Of a stretch of 64,000 nt of DNA, positions 1 to 9,102 are shown in pieces. Under the pieces are notes generated by a model. That model was not told the DNA's origin. It saw nothing but the letters and a program-made list of their open reading frames with translations, and ran no database searches. Position 1 is the stretch's first letter. Every line of letters begins with the position of its first letter. Both the position numbers and the translations under genes were made by a program. The DNA comes from Noviherbaspirillum galbum (GTDB lineage Bacteria; Pseudomonadota; Gammaproteobacteria; Burkholderiales; Burkholderiaceae_D), in contig NZ_JAAIVB010000044.1 of assembly GCF_010974945.1 (NCBI RefSeq), positions 1-64,000 of the forward strand, read 5' to 3'.

Positions 1-234
1 GTGATCGAGGTGGAGGATTCCGGAGTGGGCATTCCGGAGGAACAGCTGCCGCAGATCTTCGACAAGTTTTTCCGTGCCGACCATGGCAAGGAAAGCATCA
101 AGGGGGTGGGGCTGGGTCTGCACCTGGTAAAAAAGATCGTCGATCTGCACGAGGGCAGCATCACGGTGAGGAGCCAGGTGGGCGTGTCCACGACCTTCAT
201 CCTGGCCTTGCCGCTGCGTCCCGCCTTCGACTGA
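1..234 (+). CDS. Sensor histidine kinase, C-terminal fragment
   Basis: Only the last 77 codons lie in the window; the gene begins upstream, so the GTG at base 1 is probably an internal codon. The fragment is the ATP-binding half of a HATPase_c domain: a G1 box (DSGVGIP, about residues 7-13), an F box (FDKFFRAD) and a G2 box (GVGLGLHLVKKIVDLHEG). This order is diagnostic of two-component sensor kinases, which autophosphorylate a histidine and pass the phosphate to a response regulator. The phospho-accepting His, the sensor region and any partner regulator are outside the window, so the signal cannot be inferred. It converges on the next gene. Confidence 0.85.
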   Translation: MIEVEDSGVGIPEEQLPQIFDKFFRADHGKESIKGVGLGLHLVKKIVDLHEGSITVRSQVGVSTTFILALPLRPAFD

Positions 235-258
235 CCGCCTCCCGGCAGGCCCGCGATC

Positions 259-711
259 TCAGGCCGCGCCGGACTTGCCGTCCAGGTTGGCGGGCTTGCC
301 GCGCATCGTGCGCAGGCGCAGCGCCAGCCAGGCCAGCGCCACGGTGCCGAGCAGGCCGACGACCAGCACGGGCGCGAGCGGAATGGCGGGGCCTTCGTCG
401 TCGCGCGGCGGGTGTGCGAGCCGGGCGTCGAGCTTGAGGCGCAGCGGACCGGGGCGCGCTGCCGCCTTCATTTCCGCGCCGGCGGGACCGCGCAGCAGCT
501 GCTGGGTCTGCGGATCGTTGAGCAGGGTCGCGAGGCGGGCGTTCAGGTCGTCCGCTTCCTTTGCAAGACGCTTTTCCGCGGCCAGTGCCTGGTCGAGTGC
601 CTGGCGCAGCTCCGGGGAGGCCGGCCGGCGGCGCGCCGCATCCGCGGGACCCGGTTCTGGTGCCGGCGCGGGCGAATCGGAAAGCGGGAGCGTTGGAGAG
701 TTGTCAGGCAT
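259..711 (-). CDS. Small protein with C-terminal membrane anchor, unknown function
   Basis: 150 codons starting at an ATG. The N-terminus is Pro/Ala/Ser-rich and probably disordered (residues 1-32). A charged helical stretch follows (about 33-75, with AEKRLAKEADDLNARLATLL), then a linker, then one hydrophobic segment near residues 109-131 (PLAPVLVVGLLGTVALAWLA) followed by Arg/Lys-rich residues, consistent with a single membrane span. No family was recognised. Competing forward-strand frames over the same bases are low-complexity Arg/Ser/Gly-rich translations typical of antisense reading in GC-rich DNA, so the minus frame is preferred. It may be cotranscribed with the GMC oxidoreductase gene, which ends 61 bases upstream on the same strand. 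Confidence 0.6.
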   Translation of the reverse strand: MPDNSPTLPLSDSPAPAPEPGPADAARRRPASPELRQALDQALAAEKRLAKEADDLNARLATLLNDPQTQQLLRGPAGAEMKAAARPGPLRLKLDARLAHPPRDDEGPAIPLAPVLVVGLLGTVALAWLALRLRTMRGKPANLDGKSGAA

Positions 712-772
712 CGGACTTAATCACTGGCAAGAATGTACGTCGTGGCAGATCCGCCCCGGTTGTTGCATGCCG

Positions 773-2131
773 TCATCGCATTGAGGCGATGGCGATGCGG
801 CGGGTTTCCGGCAGGCGTTCGTCCGCGATGTGCGCCGCCAGCCGCGTGGCGAGGCAGAGCAGGGTCAGGGTTGGCGGCAAGCCCCATTCTCCCGGGATGA
901 CCGACGCGTCGCAGAGGTAGAGGCCGGGCGTGGCTGTCCGCAGGTCAGTGTCCACGACTTCGCCGATGGGGGCGCTGCCGCCGGGATGGGCCGCGAAATG
1001 CCAGGTGCGGAAGATCCGCCGCGCCCCGGCCTGCCTGAGGATGGCCTCGGCCAGCGCCACGCCCTTCCTGAATTTTTCCTTGTCGTCGGCGTGCAGCCGC
1101 TTGTTCACCCAGTGCGGACCGATGCGCCCGCCGATGCGGTCGCGGATCTTGACCATGATGGTCAGCGTGCGCGCGTGGGCTGAGTGCGAAAGAAGGTCGA
1201 GCCGCCCCACCTGCAGCGCGAATGCACGGTACATCGCCAGCGGCAGGCTCATGTCAGAAAGCATGACACCGTCCTGCGCGAGATGCAGGCCGGCCGCCAT
1301 CGGCACCTCGGCGCCGCCGTCATGCATGTCGTCCACGCTGCCCATGACGGCGATCACCGGATCGCTGAAATGCGTGCCGTTGCCCGCCGGCAGGCCGGAT
1401 CTCCGCAGCAGCCGCGGGCTGCCGATGCCGCCGCCGGCCAGGATCACGGTGCCGGCCCGGGCGACGCGCCGGCGGCCCGCCTGCATGAATGCAACGCCGC
1501 AGGCGCGGCCGTCTTCCACGATGACACGTTCCGCGCGGGCGCCCGTAAGCACGCGTGCGCCCGCCTGTGCTGCTTCTTCCGCCAGGTTGCGCGCGGTCCA
1601 TTTCGCGCCGGTCGGACAACCGTACACGCAGCGCCAGCAACCCGCCTGGCACTTGTCGGCGTATATCGTCTTGTCCAGCTTGCGCCAGGGCAGGTCCATG
1701 CCGAGCGCGGCCTGCATGATGCGCCGCGCAGCGGGACCGACCAAGGCGTCTGGCAGGGGCGCGAGCGGCACCTGCCGCTTCACGTCTTCCAGCGCCGGCC
1801 GGAGGTCGATGCCCAGCCTGTCGAACATCGGCAGGGGCGGGGACAGGGCGGTGGCGAAGTTGATCGCCGAACTGCCGCCCGCGGTGAGACCGCGCACCAG
1901 CAGCGAGCCATCGAGGTTGAAGAATGCGCCCTTACCCGGGATGGCGGCCATGCCGGCCATCTGCAGCAGGCTGCCCTTGAACGGCGCCGCGCCGCCTTGT
2001 TCCAGCAGCAGCACGCGCCGGCCGCGCCGGGCGAGTTCGCGCGCCACCATCGCGCCGCCCGGCCCGGTGCCGACAACGATCGCCTCCATGGCATCGCCGT
2101 CCGGAAAGGATTGAGCTTCGTTGTTCAGCAT
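773..2131 (-). CDS. GMC-family FAD-dependent oxidoreductase with a four-cysteine motif
   Basis: About 452 residues. The N-terminal dinucleotide-binding motif VVGTGPGG (about residues 19-26) and the C-terminal block HPGGSAPIG...DTDL...GLYLCDASVIPG...GLPPTLT are the FAD-binding and catalytic-end signatures of glucose-methanol-choline oxidoreductases, which oxidise alcohols or sugars. Residues 161-172 hold CQAGCWRCVYGC, a C-x3-C-x2-C-x3-C pattern that could bind a metal or Fe-S cluster. An in-frame TTG at 2188 would give 471 residues, but the ATG at 2131 has GAGG six bases upstream and was preferred. The gene is divergent from pobA, so an aromatic alcohol such as 4-hydroxybenzyl alcohol is a possible substrate; this is inference from context only. 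Confidence 0.8.
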   Translation of the reverse strand: MLNNEAQSFPDGDAMEAIVVGTGPGGAMVARELARRGRRVLLLEQGGAAPFKGSLLQMAGMAAIPGKGAFFNLDGSLLVRGLTAGGSSAINFATALSPPLPMFDRLGIDLRPALEDVKRQVPLAPLPDALVGPAARRIMQAALGMDLPWRKLDKTIYADKCQAGCWRCVYGCPTGAKWTARNLAEEAAQAGARVLTGARAERVIVEDGRACGVAFMQAGRRRVARAGTVILAGGGIGSPRLLRRSGLPAGNGTHFSDPVIAVMGSVDDMHDGGAEVPMAAGLHLAQDGVMLSDMSLPLAMYRAFALQVGRLDLLSHSAHARTLTIMVKIRDRIGGRIGPHWVNKRLHADDKEKFRKGVALAEAILRQAGARRIFRTWHFAAHPGGSAPIGEVVDTDLRTATPGLYLCDASVIPGEWGLPPTLTLLCLATRLAAHIADERLPETRRIAIASMR

Positions 2132-2198
2132 GTGCAACCTCGCGATCTGCTTGCGCCACGTCAGCGACGGCCAGGGCAAATCCGTCAAAAGTACAAGT

Positions 2199-3463
<1,265 letters not shown>

Positions 3464-3478
3464 CGCCAGCGCAAAGCC

Positions 3479-3493
3479 GTGCGGTCACCGAAC
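3479..3493. promoter_or_regulatory. PcaR-type operator upstream of the ABC binding-protein gene
   Basis: GTGCGGTCACCGAAC matches the GTKCG-N5-CGMAC pattern also present three times in the pcaI/IclR-regulator interval. The known Pseudomonas putida PcaR site is GTTCGATAATCGCAC, which has the same half-sites and spacing. It lies 100 bases before the binding-protein start, with a possible -10 (TATGAT, 3524-3529) downstream. This links the transporter's binding protein to the pca regulator. Confidence 0.6.
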
Positions 3494-3592
3494 AGCCCGC
3501 CACCGCCGGCCGATGTTTGCAGCTATGATTGGAGCACGCGCTTTCCCCGCTGAAAGCCGCAACGAAGAAGAAACACATCAATGGAGACAACC

Positions 3593-4768
3593 ATGAGCAT
3601 CAAGAAGGTACTCGCATCCCTTGCCGCCGTCGGCACGATGAGCTTGACGGCAACCGTGGCGTACGCCGAAGACACCATCAAGGTCGGCCTCGTCGCCCCT
3701 TTCTCCGGACCCTTCGCCGACTACGGCCGGCAGATGGAAGGCGGCATCAAGGCCTACATGAAGGAACATGGCGACAAGGTCGCCGGCAAGAAGATCGAGA
3801 TCATCACCAAGGACACCACGGGCCCGGTGCCGGAAGTCGCCAAGCGCCTCGCCCAGGAACTCGTGGTCCGCGACAAGGTGGATTTCCTCGCGGGCTTCGG
3901 ACTCACGCCTGAAGCCCTGGCCGTGGCCCCGATCGCCGAGCAGGCGAAGAAGCCGATGATCATCATGAACGCGGCGACCTCGGTGATCACCACCAAGTCG
4001 AACTACATCGCCCGCTTCTCCATGACGCTGCCGCAGATCTCCGGCCCGATGGCGACCTGGGCGGTGAAGAACGGCATCAAGCGCGTGGTCACGCTGGTGG
4101 CCGACTACGGCCCCGGCATCGACGCCGAAACCACCTTCAAGACCCACTTCATCGGCGGCGGCGGACAAGTGCTCGAATCGATCCGCGTGCCGCTGCGCAA
4201 CCCCGAGTTCGCACCCTTCATCCAGCGCATCAAGGACGCCAAGCCGGAAGCCGTCTTCATCTTCGTTCCCGCGGGCGAGCAGGGCATCGCCTTCATGAAA
4301 GGCTACCGCGAGCGCGGCCTGGCCGAAGCCGGCATCAAGGTCATCGCCACCGGCGACCTGACCGACGACCACGTGCTGCAGGCCATGGGCGATCCGGTGC
4401 TCGGCGTGATCACCAGCTTCCATTATTCCGCCGCGCACAACTCGCCGGAGAACAAGACCTTCCTGAAGAGCTACGCCGATGCCAACCCGAACGGCGGCCG
4501 TCCCAACTTCATGTCGGTCGCGGCGTATGACGGCATGCATGCAATTTACGAGGTGGCGAAGAAGCTCAATGGCAAGATCGAAGGCGACAAGGCGATGGCC
4601 GTCATCAAAGGCATGAAGATCAACAGCCCGCGCGGTCCGGTGATGATCGATCCGGCTACGCGGGATATCGTGCAGACGGTTTACATCCGCAAGGTGGAGA
4701 AGGTGAATGGAGAGTTGTTCAACGTCGAGTTCGACAAGTTTGCGGATGTGAAGGATCCGGGGAAGTAA
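3593..4768 (+). CDS. ABC transporter periplasmic substrate-binding protein, branched-chain amino acid/aromatic type
   Basis: 391 residues from the ATG at 3593, chosen because GGAG sits six bases upstream; an in-frame ATG at 3581 would add four residues. The N-terminus (MSIKKVLASLAAVGTMSLTA, cleavage near VAYA-ED) is a Sec signal peptide. The mature part starts DTIKVGLVAPFSGPFADYG, the usual opening of type-1 periplasmic binding proteins (Peripla_BP_6). Such proteins deliver ligands to LivHMGF-type importers. A complete HMGF set lies convergently at 5247-8620, fused to the pca unit, and a PcaR-like site precedes this gene. A 4-hydroxybenzoate, protocatechuate or related aromatic ligand is therefore inferred rather than a branched-chain amino acid. 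Confidence 0.88.
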   Translation: MSIKKVLASLAAVGTMSLTATVAYAEDTIKVGLVAPFSGPFADYGRQMEGGIKAYMKEHGDKVAGKKIEIITKDTTGPVPEVAKRLAQELVVRDKVDFLAGFGLTPEALAVAPIAEQAKKPMIIMNAATSVITTKSNYIARFSMTLPQISGPMATWAVKNGIKRVVTLVADYGPGIDAETTFKTHFIGGGGQVLESIRVPLRNPEFAPFIQRIKDAKPEAVFIFVPAGEQGIAFMKGYRERGLAEAGIKVIATGDLTDDHVLQAMGDPVLGVITSFHYSAAHNSPENKTFLKSYADANPNGGRPNFMSVAAYDGMHAIYEVAKKLNGKIEGDKAMAVIKGMKINSPRGPVMIDPATRDIVQTVYIRKVEKVNGELFNVEFDKFADVKDPGK

Positions 4769-4820
4769 GGGGCATTGCGGGATGGCGTTCCCGCTTGCCT
4801 TTGTCATTCGAGGTTATCTC

Positions 4821-4850
4821 TGTCATCCCCGCGAAGGCGGGGGTCCCATT
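4821..4850 (+). repeat. REP-like element, copy a
   Basis: TGTCATCCCCGCGAAGGCGG, continuing to GGGTCCCATT, opens the repeat-filled interval 4769-5246 between the convergent binding-protein and livF genes. The same roughly 30-base element recurs at 5168, 43311, 43363, 47355, 47407, 50763 and 56434. It contains an imperfect hairpin (CCCCGC/GCGGGG). Confidence 0.85.
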
Positions 4851-5010
4851 TCCACGACGGTTGCGTACGCCTCTCCGGTGACCCGGTTGCGCTTCCCACT
4901 CCGTGGGGGCTTGCCGGGACTGGCCCCGGCGGGCCACTCACTTCTCTTGTCTCGCCAAGAGAAGTAAGCAAGAGAAGGCGACCCTGCTGCCGTCGCCCCT
5001 GCGGGGTTCC

Positions 5011-5102
5011 CGAAAGGGAGGACGGCCAAGCGGGAAGCGTGGAAACTCGCCTTCGGCTCAGACAGCCACGCTTCTTTTTCCGCTTGGCCGTCCTCCCTTT
5101 CG
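5011..5102. repeat. Long hairpin inside a composite interspersed repeat
   Basis: Bases 5011-5033 (CGAAAGGGAGGACGGCCAAG...) and 5080-5102 are perfect reverse complements over 23 bases. The stem continues with GAAGCGTGG (5034-5042) against CCACGCTTC (5066-5074) after a five-T bulge, leaving a loop of about 23 bases. No protein-coding frame here looks genuine. Together with flanking REP copies at 4821 and 5168 it forms a mosaic of about 400 bases that fills the convergent gap. It may act as a bidirectional terminator or be a non-autonomous mobile repeat. Confidence 0.7.
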
Positions 5103-5167
5103 GCGACGTCAGAAGGGACACGGCAGGCTCGCCTTCGGCATTGCGCTCGTCGCAGCGCGCCTATCTC

Positions 5168-5197
5168 TGTCATTCCCGGGCAGGCGGGAATCTCATT
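5168..5197 (+). repeat. REP-like element, copy b, with linker
   Basis: TGTCATTCCCGGGCAGGCGG, then GAATCTCATT, is a second REP copy. It is followed at about 5198-5221 by TCGGCCGTCCGGAGAAACGC, whose reverse complement (GTGCGTTTCTCCGGACGACC) lies between the REP pair at 43311-43392. The elements are therefore composite, like BIMEs. Confidence 0.8.
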
Positions 5198-5246
5198 TCG
5201 GCCGTCCGGAGAAACGCACAATAAACCCCGCAACGCAGAAACGCCT

Positions 5247-5948
5247 TCACGCCACCGCCACCAGACGATTCAGCCCCTCCGCATCATTCATCAAACTCGC
5301 GCTGTCGGAATCATGCACGATCCGCCCGCGATCCAGCACAATCGCGCGTTCGGTCATCGACAGTGCCAGCCGCGCATGCTGTTCCACCACGATCACCGCC
5401 ATGCCGCTGGTGGCGATCAGCTTGCGGATGACGCGCACCAGTTCCTGCACGATGATCGGCGCAAGGCCTTCCATCGGTTCGTCCAGCAGCAGCAGGCTGG
5501 GATTGACCATCAGCGCCCGTGCAATGGCGAGCATCTGCTGTTCGCCGCCGGAGAGCTGGTTGCCCATGTTGCTGCGCCGCTCCTCGAGGCGCGGAAAAAT
5601 CTCGTAGACCTTTTTCAGCGTCCACTCGCCGGGACGGGCGACGACGGTGAGGTGTTCCTCCACCGTCAGCGAAGGGAACATGTAGCGTTCCTGCGGCACC
5701 CAGCCGAGGCCCGCATGGGCGCGCTCATGGGTGTCGAGGCGCAGCAGGTCCTTGCCCCGCCAGTGGATGCTGCCGCGATGCAGGCGGGTAAGGCCCATGA
5801 GGCTGACGATGAGGCTGGTCTTGCCGACGCCATTGCGGCCGAGCAGCGCGAGGCTGCCGCCTTCCTGCAGCGAAAATGAAATGTCTTCCAGGACCACCGA
5901 GTCGCCGTAGCCGGCGGTGACATGCTCGACCCGCAGCAGTTCAGACAT
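5247..5948 (-). CDS. ABC transporter ATP-binding protein, LivF type
   Basis: 233 residues. Walker A is GRNGVGKTS (about residues 38-46), the ABC signature is LSGGEQQML, and Walker B is LLLLDEPMEG. The compact length and the signature pattern are typical of LivF, one of two ATPases in branched-chain-type importers. It is the last gene of a minus-strand run beginning at pcaI, and its start overlaps the end of the livG-type gene by eight bases. With the neighbouring permeases it would energise uptake of the ligand captured by the binding protein at 3593. The substrate is inferred from context to be aromatic. Confidence 0.92.
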   Translation of the reverse strand: MSELLRVEHVTAGYGDSVVLEDISFSLQEGGSLALLGRNGVGKTSLIVSLMGLTRLHRGSIHWRGKDLLRLDTHERAHAGLGWVPQERYMFPSLTVEEHLTVVARPGEWTLKKVYEIFPRLEERRSNMGNQLSGGEQQMLAIARALMVNPSLLLLDEPMEGLAPIIVQELVRVIRKLIATSGMAVIVVEQHARLALSMTERAIVLDRGRIVHDSDSASLMNDAEGLNRLVAVA

Positions 5949-6693
5949 GCTCCGCCTCCCCCAGGTAAACTTCCTTCACGCGCGGATCGGCCGCGATCTC
6001 GGCCGGCGTGCCTTCAGTGAGAACCTTGCCGCCGACCAGCACCGTGATGCGTTCGGCAAAGCGGAACACCAGGCCCATGTCATGTTCGATGAAGAGAATG
6101 GTGACGTCGCGCGGCAACTGGGAAATCACGTCGAAGAGTTCGCGGCTTTCGGCGGATGGAATGCCGGCGGCCGGCTCGTCGAGGAGCAGGACCTTCGGCT
6201 TGGTCGCCAGCGCCAGTGCGATCTCGACAAGGCGCTGCTTGCCATAAGGCAGGTTGCTGGTGCGGGTGTTGGCATCCTGCGCGAGCTTGAGCAGGTGCAG
6301 CAGGTGCATGGCTTCCTCGATGGCGGCGGTCTGTTGCGCTACCGTGCGGGTCCAGGTGAAATGCGTCCCTTCGCGCTCCGAGATGGACAGCATGACCGAT
6401 TCCAGCACCGTCAGGCCGCCGAACAGGGTATTGATCTGGAAGGTGCGCGTCATGCCGCGCTTGACCCGCTTGTGCTGCGGCAGCGCCGTGATGTCGTCGT
6501 CGCCGAAATAGACCTTGCCGCTGGTGGGCGGCAGGGCGCCGGTCAGCAGGTTGATGAAGGTGGTCTTGCCCGCGCCGTTCGGCCCGATCAGGGCATGGCG
6601 CGCGCCTGGCTGGAAGCGCAGGGTGATGTCGCTGTTCGCCTTGAAGGCGCCCCATTGCTTGGACAAGCCCTCGGTACGCAAGGTGGTGTTCAT
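5941..6693 (-). CDS. ABC transporter ATP-binding protein, LivG type
   Basis: 250 residues. Walker A is GPNGAGKTT (about residues 37-45), the signature region is NLPYGKQRLVEIALAL and Walker B is VLLLDEPAAG; the Pro-Tyr-Gly form of the signature is common in LivG. The C-terminal tail (VLTEGTPAEIAADPRVKEVYLGE) is the usual LivG ending. It pairs with the LivF-type ATPase encoded by the next gene. The gene overlaps livM by four bases (ATGA) and livF by eight, so translation is probably coupled. Confidence 0.92.
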   Translation of the reverse strand: MNTTLRTEGLSKQWGAFKANSDITLRFQPGARHALIGPNGAGKTTFINLLTGALPPTSGKVYFGDDDITALPQHKRVKRGMTRTFQINTLFGGLTVLESVMLSISEREGTHFTWTRTVAQQTAAIEEAMHLLHLLKLAQDANTRTSNLPYGKQRLVEIALALATKPKVLLLDEPAAGIPSAESRELFDVISQLPRDVTILFIEHDMGLVFRFAERITVLVGGKVLTEGTPAEIAADPRVKEVYLGEAEHV

Positions 6694-7757
6694 GGCTGTT
6701 CTCCCCGTGATTCCTGACTGGCCTTCCTGCCCTTGAGCCGGTCAGCCACCTTCTCCGCAACGCCAAGGATGCCGCCCTTGCCGAACATCACCACGATCAC
6801 CAGGAACAGGCCGATCCAGAATTGCCAGTAGGCGGGGTTGAGCCCGGACAGGTAATCCTGCGCGAGCATGAACACCAGCGCCCCGACCAGCGCGCCATAG
6901 AGCCGTCCCGTGCCGCCGAGCACCAGCATGATGATCAGCTCCGCGCTGCGGGAAAAGCCGAGCGAATCCAGGCCGACGAACTGCGTGGTCTGGGCCAGCA
7001 GGGCGCCCGCCGCGCCCGCGATCGCCGCGCCCGCGGTGAACGCCGCCACCAGCCGCGCGTTGACGTCGGCGCCGATGGCGGGCATGCGTTTCGCACCCTC
7101 CCGGATGCCGGTCAGGCTCATGCCGAACGGCGACTTCACCAGCCTGCGCATCGCGACGAAGATCACGAACAGCACCGCCAGGCTGTAGAAATAGGCGGTC
7201 TGGCCGGCGAGGTCGAACTCGAACACGCCGAGCAGCTTGTCCATGGTGACGCCGGACAAGCCGTCCACGCCGCCCGTGATGAAGGCGGCCTTGTTCGCGG
7301 CTTCGTAGGTCATCAGCCCGATGCCGAGCGTGACCATCAGGCGCGTCAGGTCATGTCCGCGCACCACCAGGAAGCTGGCGACGAAGCCGAACAGGCCGGC
7401 CGCGGCCGTGGCCAGCAGCAGCCCGCTGACCGGCTCGCCCCAGCCATGCGCCGCGAGCAGGCCGGCGGCGTAGGCGCCGACGCCGAAGTAGGCGGCGTGG
7501 CCGAGCGACACGATGCCCGCATAGCCGAGGATGAGGTCGAGCGAGAGGGCGAACAGCCCGACGATCATGACCTGGCTGCCCAGGACGAGGTAGCCGGGAA
7601 AGAGAAAATAGATGGCAAGCGGCGCGAGCCAGAACACGATCTCCGCAGGCCGCCAGCGGTCGTTCGGAAGACGCGGCACAATGCGTGCAGGCATGCCCGC
7701 CTGCGCGGACGATGCCGGGCCGTCCGCCGCCCGTGGTGTGCTTGTCGCCTGTTTCAT
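6690..7757 (-). CDS. ABC transporter permease, LivM type
   Basis: 355 residues, a polytopic inner-membrane protein with about ten hydrophobic segments. The block LILGYAGIVSLGHAAYFGVGAYAAGLL (quoted in part: LGYAGIVSLGHAAYFGVGAY) is the LivM hallmark, and PFGMSLTGIREGAKRMPAIG is the cytoplasmic ATPase-contacting loop. The N-terminal 40 residues are hydrophilic and Ala/Pro-rich, longer than in many LivM proteins. The start overlaps livH by four bases. It forms the translocation channel with the LivH-type permease. Confidence 0.92.
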   Translation of the reverse strand: MKQATSTPRAADGPASSAQAGMPARIVPRLPNDRWRPAEIVFWLAPLAIYFLFPGYLVLGSQVMIVGLFALSLDLILGYAGIVSLGHAAYFGVGAYAAGLLAAHGWGEPVSGLLLATAAAGLFGFVASFLVVRGHDLTRLMVTLGIGLMTYEAANKAAFITGGVDGLSGVTMDKLLGVFEFDLAGQTAYFYSLAVLFVIFVAMRRLVKSPFGMSLTGIREGAKRMPAIGADVNARLVAAFTAGAAIAGAAGALLAQTTQFVGLDSLGFSRSAELIIMLVLGGTGRLYGALVGALVFMLAQDYLSGLNPAYWQFWIGLFLVIVVMFGKGGILGVAEKVADRLKGRKASQESRGEQP

Positions 7758-8620
7758 GTGCGCCTCCCGAGCAGGCCTGCGGGGAAGAGCAGCAGCAGGA
7801 CCACCATCAATACGTAGATCACGAAGGCGCCGACGTCCGGCACGTAGTACTTGCCGGCCACGTCGAAGATGCCGAGGATGAGCGCGGCGAACAGCGGGCC
7901 GCGTATCGTGCCGGCGCCGCCGACCGCAACCACCAGCAGGAAGTAGACCATGTACTTGATGGGAAAGGTCGGGTCCAGGCCGAGCACGTCGATGCCGAGT
8001 CCGCCGCCGAGGCCAGCCAAGCCGGAGCCGAGCGCGAAGGTCAGGCTGAACACGCGGTTGACGTTGATGCCCAGGCCCGCCGATGCGACCTGGTTGTCCA
8101 CCGAGGCGCGGATCTGGGCGCCGAAGCGCGTGCGTTCCAGCAGGTAGCCGAGCGCGCCGGTAATGATGACCACCACGGCAATCATGAACAGCCGGTACGA
8201 TCCGAGGTCGAGCCCGAGCAGGGAGACTTGTCCGCGCAGCCAGTCGGGCAGCTGCACCGGCTGCTGCTGCGGCCCGAAGACATAGGTGGCGGCGGCCACC
8301 GCCATGAAGGTCAGGCCGATGGAGAACAGCACCTGGTCGAGGTGGCTGGCCTTGTAGAGGCGGCGGTAGAGCGTGCGTTCCAGGACCAGGCCCAGCACCG
8401 CGCTCGCCACGAAGGCCAGCGGCAGGGTGAGCAGGAAGGGCAGTCCCATCCGGGTCATCAGCGTGACACAGGCATAGCCGCCGACCATCGCGAACGCGCC
8501 ATGCGCGAGGTTGACGAAATTCATCAGTCCCATCGTCACCGACAGGCCGACGCTGATGAGGAAGAGCAGGCTGCCATAGGCGAGCCCGTCGAAGAGGACG
8601 CCGATCAGGTTGCCGATCAT
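7754..8620 (-). CDS. ABC transporter permease, LivH type
   Basis: 288 residues with about eight membrane spans. The opening segment GLAYGSLLFLISVGLSVTMG and the following MNFVNLAHGAFAMVGGYA are characteristic of LivH permeases. It is the first transporter gene of the unit, 89 bases after pcaC. That short gap shows no obvious terminator, so cotranscription with the pca genes is likely. Its substrate is inferred to be a protocatechuate-pathway aromatic acid. Confidence 0.92.
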   Translation of the reverse strand: MIGNLIGVLFDGLAYGSLLFLISVGLSVTMGLMNFVNLAHGAFAMVGGYACVTLMTRMGLPFLLTLPLAFVASAVLGLVLERTLYRRLYKASHLDQVLFSIGLTFMAVAAATYVFGPQQQPVQLPDWLRGQVSLLGLDLGSYRLFMIAVVVIITGALGYLLERTRFGAQIRASVDNQVASAGLGINVNRVFSLTFALGSGLAGLGGGLGIDVLGLDPTFPIKYMVYFLLVVAVGGAGTIRGPLFAALILGIFDVAGKYYVPDVGAFVIYVLMVVLLLLFPAGLLGRRT

Positions 8621-8709
8621 GGCCGCCCCGGCTGGAACTGGTTCATGCGGTGGTCTCCAAAGTGAATGCGGTCGGACGGTCTTGCGCCGTCTTGAAGCTG
8701 GCTGGGAAA

Positions 8710-9102
8710 TCAGGTCTTGGGGGCTTCGTCCATCTGGCGGAACACTTCCTCCGCCATGTGGAAGGCGGAGTTGGCCGCCGGCACGCCGCAGTAGATCGCG
8801 GCCTGCAGCAGGACTTCCTTGATCTCGTCGCGGGTGACGCCATTGTTGGCCGCCGCGCGAAGATGCAGCCGCAGTTCCGCTTCCCGGTTCAGGGCAACCA
8901 TCGCCATGATGGTGAGCAGGCTGCGGGTATGGCGCGGCAGGCCGGGCCGGGTCCAGATCTCGCCCCAGGCATAGCGCGTGATCAGGTCCTGGAATTCGCC
9001 GTTGAGCGGGTTCAGGTTTTGCTGCGTGCGGTCGACATGGGCGTTGCCCAGCACCGCTCGGCGCACTTCCATGCCCTTGGCATGGCGTTCGCGTTCATCC
9101 AT
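8710..9102 (-). CDS. pcaC: 4-carboxymuconolactone decarboxylase
   Basis: 130 residues. The enzyme converts gamma-carboxymuconolactone to beta-ketoadipate enol-lactone in protocatechuate degradation. The N-terminus (MDERERHAKGMEVRRAVLGN) and AHVDRTQQNLNPLNGEFQDLI, plus ITRYAWGEIWTRPGL, are strongly PcaC-like. The core contains the AhpD/CMD-fold helix NNGVTRDEIKEVLLQAAIYC. The ATG at 9102 has AAGGAG six bases upstream; an in-frame TTG at 9120 was rejected. It overlaps the end of pcaD by eight bases. Confidence 0.94.
   Translation of the reverse strand: MDERERHAKGMEVRRAVLGNAHVDRTQQNLNPLNGEFQDLITRYAWGEIWTRPGLPRHTRSLLTIMAMVALNREAELRLHLRAAANNGVTRDEIKEVLLQAAIYCGVPAANSAFHMAEEVFRQMDEAPKT

Noticed and set aside
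930-2114. 394-codon forward frame opposite the GMC oxidoreductase
   Set aside because: Ser/Arg/Pro-rich antisense reading with no recognisable domain; the minus strand has a complete GMC protein.
4804-5233. Several 60-150-codon frames in the repeat region
   Set aside because: They cross REP elements and the long hairpin in all frames and directions; translations such as SPKGRTAKRKKKRG reflect the repeat, not a protein.
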